Below, piece by piece: positions 50,242-60,400 of a stretch of DNA of 64,000 nucleotides (its first letter is position 1; the number at the start of each line of letters is the position of its first letter). Source of the stretch: Ciona savignyi (taxonomy: Eukaryota; Chordata; Ascidiacea; Phlebobranchia; Cionidae); NCBI GenBank assembly GCA_000149265.1, contig CH000025.1, positions 391,171-455,170 of the forward strand. Direction: 5' to 3'. Position numbers and translations under genes: made by a program. The notes under the pieces are model-generated. The model made no database searches. It saw nothing but the letters and a program-made list of their open reading frames with translations, and was not told the DNA's origin.

Positions 50242-51201
50242 TCGCGCAACAAAGCCGCCCTTACATTCCTTTGTATTTGAGCCATTTTGACCGAATATTG
50301 AAAAGATACCCGCCAGCGTTAAAGCGCGTACTCAATTTCACTTCGTATTTTAAACCCTTTTTTCTTCTTCTATCAGTATTTCTCTCCCACCCTCTCTCGA
50401 ACCCGGCGATATAATTTCCTTTTTTCTATACCGCATCACTGTAAGTTTGTAATTTCTCTCCTTTTTCCACTGGAAACATTCAACAATCATCAAGGTAGCT
50501 TAATTTATATTGCATGGGCAAAAAAAGTGGATAAAAGTTTTGAAAATTTGGCCCAGAAACTTGAAATTAAAACTTCGTTTATTTTTCCATGGTACTTAAT
50601 ACTTTTGAACTTGTGTTTTTACCGCTAAAAATTTTACCTACGGGTCGTGTGCATCGCCTGAAAAACATTTCTTTCTGTATTTTGTATCAAAATGCCAAAG
50701 GCTGTGCTGTTGTGACCTTATAATTGTCATTATTACGTCATGAAGTTGCGATTTGCGACATGAAGTTGTGCTCCCTGCTTTTTAATCTAATGTCGCGCTG
50801 CGTTTTGCGTAATGCGCTTGGCGTTGCGTGTGGCTAGCCTTGCGTAATACGCTTGACGTTGCGCATAGTTTTTCCGGTTCCTTTGCAAATCGTATTTAGC
50901 GGCAATTGATGTGTGGTCTCCTATTATTAACGTTGTAGTCCCATAGTATATTTTAAGTATTGTATAAATTAAAAATGTTGCAAGAAATCTCGAGCTTGTA
51001 TCAATATGTAGCTACAGCGAAGACAGATACTTTCATAAAGGAACATCTAATTAATCACAGTTCTTTATGCTTGTAGAAAAACCGTTGTCATTATCGTCAT
51101 AATTCCAAATGCTCTTTTGCAAGCTTTTCAGTACATAGGTTTGGATTTTATAAAAGGAAAACAAGTGGTATTGACATTACTTCGATCCGCAAGTCAAAAA
51201 T

Positions 51202-51366
51202 ATTGTTGCAGTGTGTTGTACACCAAATTGAAGGAACGTGTCTATCATATACAACACACTACAATAGCTCCGGTAACCCGACGATGGGCGCGAGGTGATC
51301 TGACGATTGCCCATGTGTTAACCCCATTGGTTTTCCCATTCACGGGAATAAACATGAATATCCTAT
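51202..51366 (+). mobile_element. 5'-truncated SINE-A
   Basis: Lacks the tRNA head; runs from accaaattgaaggaacgtgt to gaataaacatgaatatccta. Little diverged. Confidence 0.85.
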
Positions 51367-51848
51367 CCAATCGAATTTCTACACACTGAACAGCTCTAGC
51401 CACCCAACCATAAGTGGATGTGACAATTACCTTGCACTGTATTTGCCTGGCACGGGGATAGAAACGGGTTTTGACGCACCGATATCGTATTAGCATGGCA
51501 TTAAAATCCCTAAAATAGCTGTAATACGTTAACAATTATTATTAAATAAAAACAGCACAGTTTAGTTAAGTATTCTTGGAACCATGACAAAGTCATTAAT
51601 AATAAGTTTTTTTATTTTAATTAGAAAATTCAGTCCTATTTATTTGTACATGTGTGGGTAGGTTTAAGCTACTTTTGAACTTGATATGCAACAAATTCTG
51701 CATTTTTCCCAAAAAAAGTCGAAACAGGGCACTGGATAGCATGCCAGAGTCAAGCCTAATTAATTACCAGGCTGCCCAACGAATACGAACTAGGAAAGAT
51801 AATAAACCAACCCATGGCACATAACATTATGATGATGATGGTTAAAAA

Positions 51849-52680
51849 TCAATTCGTTTCCGAGTCGCTAAATACGTTTTCAGGCAATTCTTCGCTGGTT
51901 GATAAAGATTGATATTTAAGTTTGTTTCTCGCCGATTTTAGCATTTCATCGCTGAAAATGAAATGTCGAATTCGGTCCCTGGTCCTCGTGGTGAAGGTCA
52001 GGTGAGAAAGGGAACTCTCGGGTCTCGCACTTCTTCCCAGTGAGGCGACGGACGAGTAGAATCGTCGATGTCGTCGATCGAGAAGATGCTCGTCCTCTGG
52101 ATTCTCTTCGCTTGTAAAGTCCGACCGGTTAGTCTGGTGGTGAAGTGCGTCGCCTTTCAATCGAAAGGCTGCAGGTGCGAGACTGGTCACTAGCTAGTCT
52201 GTTGTGTCCTTGGGCAATGCACTTTACGGACATTGCCTGAACCCAGCGGATTAATGGGTTCTACCAAATTGAAGGGGCGTGTCTATCATACACAACACAC
52301 TGCAATAGCTCCGGTAACTCGACGATGGGCGCGAGGTGATCTGACGATTGCCTGTGTGTCAACCCCCTTGGTTTTTCCATTCACTGGGATAAACATGAAT
52401 ATCCTATCCTATTTTATCCAAATATATAACAAACTGTGCAAAATAGTGTGTTGTATCTCACAACTCACCGACAAAACGTCGGGCAGCAGGAGAAGACGTC
52501 ATCGGTCCACGATTCCGATTTGCTTGCTTCGTAACTCTTCATGCAATGATTACAAGTCTTGAGACCGAGGTAACAAAGTGCGAGAAATGAGACGGAACTC
52601 ACGAGCATCATCAGCGGAGCGAGGTAATAATAGTCGGTTGGGGGCAGTAGAGATCTTTGCGTTGGAATATCTTGATCCAT
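51849..52680 (-). CDS. Small single-pass membrane protein, unknown family
   Basis: Two exons, 52680-52469 and 52110-51849, joined in phase 2 to give 157 residues. I do not recognise it. Residues 1-18 are polar, ~20-42 form one hydrophobic segment (LAPLMMLVSSVSFLALCYLG), followed by Cys-containing TCNHCMKSY and CCPTFC and then a basic, Ser/Arg-rich tail (DRRHRRFYSSVASLGRSARP) ending in acidic Ser/Glu residues. There is no clear signal peptide, so the helix probably acts as a signal anchor. A full SINE-A fills most of the intron and lies about ten bases from the acceptor. Poly(A) motif at 51611-51616. Confidence 0.75.
52121..52410 (+). mobile_element. SINE-A forming most of a host intron
   Basis: Head ccgaccggttagtctggtgg, tail gataaacatgaatatcctat. 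In the antisense host transcript the reversed head gives cagactaaccgg just upstream of the acceptor actttacaag, which includes a branch-point-like CTAAC. Confidence 0.9.
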
Positions 52681-52707
52681 ACTGGAACTGTTAATTTAGT
52701 TTAGTTC

Positions 52708-52897
52708 AGGCGTGAGCAACACCGGCCCACAGACTGTATCTAACCATACCCTGTAATGTGGCCCTTGCATTAGTGAATAATTAAGTGGTTAAGAATAATT
52801 ACTTTCCTGGGGGGGAAAAATACCGCCGGGCCCCCAATGGACTGGGTTTGCCCAGATCTAGTCTGCCGACTAGGAGAAGTTGCCCGCCCCTGCTTTG
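52708..52897 (+). mobile_element. MITE-3 (hAT-like), rearranged
   Basis: Left end caggcgtgagcaacaccggc, right end gttgcccgcccctgctttgg. The middle lacks the usual marker and contains an unrelated G/C-rich patch (ctgggggggaaaaat), possibly a low-quality join next to the following gap. Confidence 0.7.
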
Positions 52898-52901
52898 GTT
52901 T

Positions 52902-53001
52902 NNNNNNNNNNNNNNNNNNNNNNNNNNNNNNNNNNNNNNNNNNNNNNNNNNNNNNNNNNNNNNNNNNNNNNNNNNNNNNNNNNNNNNNNNNNNNNNNNNN
53001 N
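52902..53001. other. Assembly gap of 100 N
   Basis: Placeholder-size gap lying between two inverted MITE-3 copies, a situation prone to misassembly. Confidence 0.95.
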
Positions 53002-53055
53002 TTCTCTATAAAACAAACGGAAAACCGAAACAAGATGACCAAACGACATGCGTTA

Positions 53056-53248
53056 AACCAGGGTTGGGCAACTTCTCTGGTCGGCAGACTAGATGTGGGA
53101 AAATAAAGTCCTTGGTGGGCCGGATTATTACATGAATAGTATTCATTATCTTAATTACAGGGTATGGTTAGATATAGTCTGCGGGCTGGTCAAAATCTCT
53201 TTATGTGTGGGACCCGGCCTGCGAGCCGTATGTTGCTCATGCCTGCGT
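53056..53248 (-). mobile_element. MITE-3 (hAT-like)
   Basis: Reverse orientation: cagggttgggcaacttctct to tgttgctcatgcctg, with ccggattattacatgaatag as the reversed marker. Confidence 0.85.
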
Positions 53249-53554
53249 TAAAACATGTCTATAATCCGATCAAGTATATAGTGTGGGCATAGTCCGAACT
53301 GGAAGAAGTGTTTAAATAAAAATAATCACACATAAACCTAGAAGAAAAGTATGCGTCCCACGCCGGAAATAATTCGGCTGAAACGCAAATACATTCAGCC
53401 ATCTTAAGGATTTTAAGTAGTCTACTGTATATAGTATCAATAGTGATGGATGTAATTAAGCCATAACCTCGTGCAATGAATTAATTATTGTACGTTCGTG
53501 CCGTAAAGTTGTGTCATTTTGCGCGGGTTGGGAAGCTGTTTAAGCTTGTTGTGG

Positions 53555-53732
53555 AAACTAAACCGAGGGAAAGCGGGAAGGAGGGAAACTGTTCACTAAA
53601 ATAAAAATAAGCGCATTAGAGTTAGAATTTGAGTTATAGGGTTAGTTCTGGTGTAGAAATTAGTGTTTTGGGCTTATAATTTTAGTGAGCAGGTTTCTTC
53701 CTTTCCTCATCCCCTCTTTTTAGCGTTGCCCG
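53555..53732 (+). mobile_element. MITE-1 copy
   Basis: Starts gaaactaaaccgagggaaag, ends ctctttttagcgttgcccgg; short core with gttagttctgg. Confidence 0.8.
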
Positions 53733-54383
53733 GCTTGTTTCAAAGCAGCGGTTTCCTAAAGTGGGTTCCGTAAAACAGCTGATTTGCGCAATAAAAACGG
53801 TTTTGACAAATTCCCGATCGCTCATACAAGAAATCTGTTCTACTTCTACAATTGAATATAGAGTCTGTACTATACATACATACAATAAAAATATCAATAT
53901 GTAGACCTAACCTCTGCGCCATTATTCCATAAAAATAGCTTTTATAGTCAACATTCTTAAACTAACAAAATACCTCCAATCTATGTGCTCGTTGCCTGCA
54001 GTTCTTGGCTGTTTAATTTAAGACGATAGCATATCATGTGGGTTGGTGAACTTTCGGGTCAATATGTATGAAGAGTAAAATGCTTCTGTAGACTGACTGT
54101 CTTGCTATACTTCTTGAATTAGATGAATACTGTTTACTTTATCGAAAAGCTATTTTCCGGAAGTCGCGCCAAATGTCCACCGCAGCATATTGAAGGCATG
54201 TTTTATTACTTGGAATTGTTTACTGTTGAGACGGCGTGTGTTTTGCATCGCATGAGTGTTACTGTTTAGCTGTGTTGTTTCAAAAGAATTTAGGAAAGCT
54301 TAATGTTTATTGGTTGTGGTAGTATAGACAATGGTGTTCGTTCAGGGAGGAAATACGTTTTAACGTTGTTATGGCACTACACC

Positions 54384-54452
54384 CACAGTCCTTGGTCGCC
54401 AATGTCTGGTCGCAATGTGTTCCATGGACCAGTACAAGTTTGGCGTTGGCAT
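54384..54452 (-). pseudogene. Stray partial copy of LamG-gene exon 2
   Basis: cttggtcgccaatgtctggt and tggaccagtacaagtttggc, each identical to exon 62478-62362 of the LamG gene. The copy lacks about 15 internal bases between two TCCAT repeats, which shifts frame, and shows no neighbouring exon. Host-gene remnant, about 8 kb from the source. Confidence 0.8.
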
Positions 54453-54619
54453 TATATATTTTTGTGATAACCTAAAAAGGTCACGCCCATTTCAGTCGTA
54501 AACTAGAATTTTCTATCAAAGCATTCACCCTCACAATAGCTTAACTAACTCGTCTGTCAGCACTTGTGTCGTGCTGAGAGCAAGAAAGCTTGAAAGCAAG
54601 GATCAATAGATCCATTTTA

Positions 54620-54725
54620 GTTTTTTAACTGATCCGAGTTTCGAATCCATGAAGGGCTCGGCACTAGGAGCGATTTTGTTTAGAAATCGGTATATGTATC
54701 GGTCGCGCTAGCCATTCGGTCCCCA
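54620..54725 (-). mobile_element. SINE-B copy
   Basis: Reverse B box agtttcgaatccatga and reverse head tcggtcgcgctagccattcg, with a T-run at the left end. Confidence 0.75.
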
Positions 54726-54983
54726 TTTTGGTATAGACCTTGTTAAATTTAGCCTTCATTCGTAATATGTCATCCTGTGGTTAATAATGCTGGCAAAACG
54801 TATACAGTATTAAAAAAGCCTTTAGAAACCAGGCATTAACGATTTAACTTAGGTATCAATGTTATTTGTGCTATATTTAACTCAAAAATCGGGTAATCGG
54901 CAAGGATGGCAACCGTTACAATTGGTCGGTCAATTATTGCATTGGCCACAACATATATAGCCTTGATTGTCAATCAAAAAATT

Positions 54984-55141
54984 AATGGGTTCTACCAAAT
55001 TGAAGGAACGTGTCTATCATACACAACACACTGCTGCAATAGCTCCGGTAACGCGACGGTGGGCGCGAGGTGATCTGACGATTGCCCGTGTGTTAACCCC
55101 CTTGATTTTCCCATTCACGGGGATAAACATGAATATCCTAC
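54984..55141 (+). mobile_element. 5'-truncated SINE-A
   Basis: Runs from taatgggttctaccaaattg to ggggataaacatgaatatcc; low divergence. The head is absent, as expected from incomplete reverse transcription. Confidence 0.85.
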
Positions 55142-55308
55142 GCTAACCCTAAATAAAATTAAAGCAATGTCGAGTACAAAGCATACTTAAATAGGTACGG
55201 TAACCGAATGTTGTTTCCGCGTTTCCACTACTTGTTTTCCAGTGCCGTGGCTTATTGGGACACATATTGTTTTTGTCCGTTTTTTTTCTTTTTGTTTGTT
55301 CGTCAAAC

Positions 55309-56236
55309 ACTTGACAGGCATGGCATGTCGCCCCGACATGTACCAGAAGGAATAAGGGAATCGCAATAAAACTTTGTTATTCGTTAGACAACATGGTCTA
55401 GATATGCAAAAGCAAAATGTTTGGCTGATAAATCTAGGGGAATTTCCCTGGGACGGTAAAAAACAAAAACAGTATTTAAAAAAAAAAAGCTTTTTGGGGC
55501 ATATCGCTTGAACGGCTGCTCCAATTTTAATCAGATTTGGGCGAATGTAAGTGCATTAGTCACTGATTTATCAATTAGAAAAAATAAAAAAATTACACAG
55601 GGAAATACCCTAAAAAAGATTTTGTTCTTAAATAATGATTGTGACAGACATGGCATGGCGTGCCGACATTTACCATAAGGAGTAATGGAATCGGAATGAA
55701 ACTTTGTCATTTATTAGACAGGAAATGTTGTTGGAGAAACTTTTTGGAGCATAGCGTTTAAACGGCTGCTCTAATTTTGATCAGGGTAATTCCCTTAAAA
55801 ACGAAGATATGTTCCTGAATTATGATTGTCACAGGCATGCCACATCGCACTGACATCTTCAACAAGAAGTCAACAAATCAGATTAAAACTTTAAGAATCG
55901 TTACATAACATGACCCACATATATAAAAACAAAAACTCATGTACTAAACCCATGGAAATTCCCCCGAAGCGATGAACAACTAAATCGGTCTGTTTTAGGA
56001 ATTTAGCTTCATTACACTACAGCGCTTGAAATAAAGCTTTAATTTAAAACATTTGTGGTGAAATGTTTGTAAATTTAAGACGTCTTTTTTAACTATACAC
56101 ATGTAAAAGAAGTTTGGTTTGATAACTATGGGACCCATGCGTTTATGCTTGCAGAAACAAACTACATACTCGGTGTATAAAATAAAATTTGTGGTTAGCG
56201 ACCCTGTAGCATGAATATATGGCCTACAACATGTGG
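55309..56236. repeat. Dispersed repeat with internal units (copy 2)
   Basis: Shares aggcatggcatgtcgccccg, acaacatggtctagatatgc, ggtttgataactatgggacc and accctgtagcatgaatatat with copy 1 at 29822-30936, in the same order and orientation. Repeated units start near 55311, 55604 and 55785. The right end (tatggcctacaac) coincides in both copies. Confidence 0.75.
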
Positions 56237-57420
56237 TTTACAAATAGTGGTGGTTAAACATGTGGTTGACACTCTCTAGTTTAATACATGAGTTTGTGGG
56301 ATTAAGGTAAAACAACGAATGGTCTGCCAATTTGTTTCAAAACAACTTCGATAGTTTATAGAAACTGTGTACGAACATATTCTATTTTTTATTCTCATAC
56401 AATGAGACAAACAAAGGCACTAAAGATAGAATTAACATGGAAATCAAAAACATATCACGACTATCTATAAAACGGCAAGATTGAAGACCATATAAAAAGG
56501 TTGAACAAAAACAACAACCTTAAAAATAAACCAACATCGCTTTATAACTCAATAGTTTAGTTTAGTTTATTTATTTTTTTGCCCCAGTATTTAAAAATGG
56601 CAAGCGAATAAAACAGCGACACGGGAACAGAAAAAGACGGCAAAACGAACAGTCGTTAAAACGCGTCATTTAAAAAAGGATATAATTTAACAAATATATA
56701 AAAACAAAATTTAATTAAAACCAAACGATATGAAGCCCTGAAGAAGAGTGTGCGGTAAAACGCGACCAGTAGGCTTTAGGAGAATAGGTTTGGCCCGAAA
56801 GCGTGGACCAGAGTGGAAAAAGAAAAAAACCCTAAAATGAAATTCCACTAATGTCAGATGACACTATTAGTTTCAAGCACACGATAGTAGGCCTAAGCGT
56901 TTAAATTTTATGCTAAACAGTTCCGCAAATTAAGACACATACAGAGCATGAGATAAAATCGCCAGTTTAAGAAGGTATGTTACACATAACCACGAAGCGG
57001 TTTTTGTTATTAGCGTTCTTTTAAAAAGACTTGAAATGAATTCGCAGTAACCTGACTTGCAAATGCTCCCATGGGATTGGGTATTCCAGGTACGGGAAAA
57101 CGAAGGCGGCTTCATTGGCCTTAACACCTGGATAACGGCTTTACCACACCACTTAAAGTTGGAGGCGATACTAAACGCATCTAAGATCGGGTCTACTTAC
57201 GCCCTCATGCATAGGGATGGGTGTTTTCATACTTACCTCCCCTTGCTATCCAACTTAAAAGAAATAACATAATTGGGTTCCAGGTCCATAGCATTGGAAT
57301 GATACCGGCTTAACGAACTTTAAGTCGGTGATTTGTATGTTGACTGTTACAGTGACAAACATATATTTATATATACAAGTTTGTCTGTAGATCAAATCAT
57401 TTAAATTCCACAGAACGCAC

Positions 57421-60400
57421 TTAAACTCTCGTGCCTCTTCGTTCTTTTTCTTTTTCCTTTCTTCTACACAAAACGCAGCAAACACAGAGAGATATAAGAA
57501 AGGCGATGAGAGCAAGACTAGCTCCAACGGATACAGCTATGATTGTGCCGGTCGTCCAGAAATCTACAGAGTAACAGATACAATTTAATTTATCTTTTAT
57601 AACATTTTGTAACAATATTATCACAGCGATGTCATGCTACAGCCACGTAAGGGTTGTTTAAGTGAAACCAACCGCTAGCTAAACGGTTATTTTCCTTCAA
57701 TGCCTGACCTAAACCTAACGGATTAAAGGGTTTTACAAAAAATAACGAAACTTATTAATCATATACAACAAACAAACTGTTCCACAAAAAATAAAGAGAA
57801 GTGTGGGTCAAATTCAACGTAAGGTCACTCCCTAAGAAATAAGTTTTTAACCTAATTCTTACTTGGAGGGGGAGGAAAAATTATTGGGTTTGTGGTTTTT
57901 ATCGATGACATTGCCGAGCTTGTTGGTCCTCCTGCTTGCATGGTGTGTGTTGTCATTTGTTGGTTTCCTTGCGTTGTCATTTGTTGGTTTTCTTGCGTTG
58001 TCATTTGTTGGTTTTCTTGCGTTGTCATTTGTTGGTTTTCTTGCGTTGTCATTTGTTGGTTTTCTTGCGTTGTCATTTGTTGATTTCCTTGTGTTGTCAT
58101 TTGTTGTGCAGTTGTTGGTGATTTAGTTGTCATTTGTTGCACAGTTGTTGCTAATTGTGTTGTTTGTATCATAGTTGTGGGTGATTGTGTTGTATCTATT
58201 GAAATAAAAGTAAGATTAAACAACTTAACTTGGAAGGTTAGCAAGTTAATCAAGTATGGAATAGCCACATTTCTACAATGTCATCGATTATTAAAATAAA
58301 AATTCGTATTATGGTTACTGTTAAAACGTCTTCTTAGAATGGGATAAAATACTTGTGTTTATTTCAGGGAGGATCAGTTCATATAACCCGACGGTAGGGC
58401 GCGAGGTGGTCTGGCGATTGCCCGTGTGTTAAACCCCCTTGGTTTTCTATTTACGGGGATAAAGATGAATATTCTATCCTATCCTACTACTATATGTTGT
58501 ATGTAAACCAGTTGACATGTTGCTTTAGTATTTATTTAAGCAATTTTTAGGTTAAGCAATGTGCATTTATAGACTTGTATTCAGGGTTCAAATTAACCAT
58601 TCGCGAACCGTTTTTTAAAGTTCGCGAATTACAAAATTTAACAAAATCGCGAAAATATAAATTACCGGGTACCGATTTCGCGCAATTTTAATAATAAATC
58701 CTTAACACGTTAATAAAACTTCGTTTGCCAATATAACATTTAACAATGGTATTACTATTACATTTATTTACCTTGCCTTTACTTTGCATTATTGACGGAT
58801 AATAAGCATTTCTATCGCTAAGCAAGAATAGTCATTATGCGTTAATATACCACGATTCCTTTATTTATGATTGGTAGAGATGCAACACACCCCTTTTTAA
58901 ATTAGGTAGCAGTTTCATTGTATAAGTCGTGACCAATAAAATGCAATTACAGGAGAACTTTAAAGTAGTACATTATTCTTGACGCTGTTCTAAATTGTGA
59001 CAATAAATTAATTATAATAAGGTTATTAGTGTTTTAACAAGTAAGATTACCTGTTTCTAGGGTTTGTTTGGTCGTTATTCGGCCTATTCTACACGCATTA
59101 AACTTACGATACGTTTTTTGCAGTTTATCATTACTACTAAATAACGGTACTGTTTGCTTTATGAAATATTTGTCTGGTCGTTTAAGGATAAGTTTGTGAG
59201 GTTCTGAAACCGCATTTCAAGGCATTTAAAAAAAATATTTTAGTTCTTAAACGATTTTCTCCTAAACCACGCATTTTGCAAATCGTTTTAAAACCATTAA
59301 TGCGAGCCCTGTATATGGTTGACTCACATGCGACTAGTTTTAGACTCGGTCACAGTTGTTTGGGAGCTGCATTAAGTGCCATTAAACTACATGGTAAATT
59401 GTACTTTAATTAACCTGCGGGTGAATCCTCAAAGTTCCGCAGAATTTCAGCTGGTGAAAGTTCTTGGAACCAAATCTTCAGTTCATCCATGTACATTGAC
59501 ATTTGGTCGGCTCCAAAGCTTAAGTGGCTAGTTGTGGGTGAGGTTGTTGTAGTATCAGTCCCACTTTCAGTGTACGTGGCCACCTCCGTCCCATTAAGAT
59601 AGAACTAAAAAGTATAGTTTATCACATTATGTACAGGCCTCTGTGACTATTAAGGGTTGTAAATATTTAACGGCGATTTTTCAGTGACAATTGAGACCAA
59701 TCTAGAATCCAATGTTATTTAACACTTCAGAACTAAAACGTAGTTTGTTACCTATATAGTATTTTGGTTATCTTTAAGAGTTGTAAATATTTAGTGACAA
59801 GTGAAGTCCTAAGTTACAATATAAAAATCCAAAGGTACAACATAAAAAGCCAAAGAGAAACACTCAATACGTGTCGCAATACTTCTTTTCAATTACGTTT
59901 GTAACACGTTATGATTAGATTTTTAAAACCGATACACCAACTAAAGTTACACAATATTAATAGACCTTACTTTGACACCATTCCCCTCCGACCAAGTCAT
60001 TGTAACATGAGTCCAGGTGTTCAAAGGGATGAGTGTCCGGTCAATAGAGGAAAACCACCTAGTTCCTGAAATTAAGAAAGGCGAATCTGTTGTTTAGCGT
60101 ATTCAATTTCTTTAACCTCATATTTCTTCGATTACTTTTAATTTGTAACCCCGTGGGTGGCAAAACAATAGTGTGGTCGTAATGTAATTAATCTAACGTC
60201 AATGGTTAGTATTATATTCCAAAGCAAAGTTCTTAGGATGGGATATTTATGTTTATTTCCGTGAATTGGAAAATCAAAGGGGCTAACACACGGGCAATCG
60301 TCAGATCACCTCGCGCCCATCCTCGGGTTACCGGAGCTATTGTAGTGTGTTGTGTATGATCCACACGTTCCTTTAATTTAGTAGAACCCATTAATCCGCT

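Larger units (their letters stand above)
50001..51848. other. Convergent 3' region of Tubby and small membrane gene
   Basis: AATAAA at 49996-50001 overlaps the Tubby stop codon. A hairpin-forming inverted repeat lies at 50124-50241 and a truncated SINE-A at 51202-51366. On the minus strand AATAAA at 51611-51616 is about 235 bp after the stop of the opposite gene. No coding sequence seen. Confidence 0.6.
52681..57420. other. Repeat-rich intergenic region
   Basis: Holds two MITE-3 copies in inverted order around a gap (52708-53247), MITE-1 (53555-53732), an exon-like fragment of the LamG gene (54384-54452), SINE-B (54620-54725, minus), truncated SINE-A (54984-55141) and copy 2 of the dispersed repeat (55309-56236). 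From 56240 to 57420 nothing supportable was seen. Confidence 0.65.

Noticed and set aside
57863-58126. Plus-strand frames of repeated FVGFLALS or CHLLVFLR type
   Set aside because: They are other-strand readings of the 24-bp coding minisatellite of the minus-strand receptor gene.
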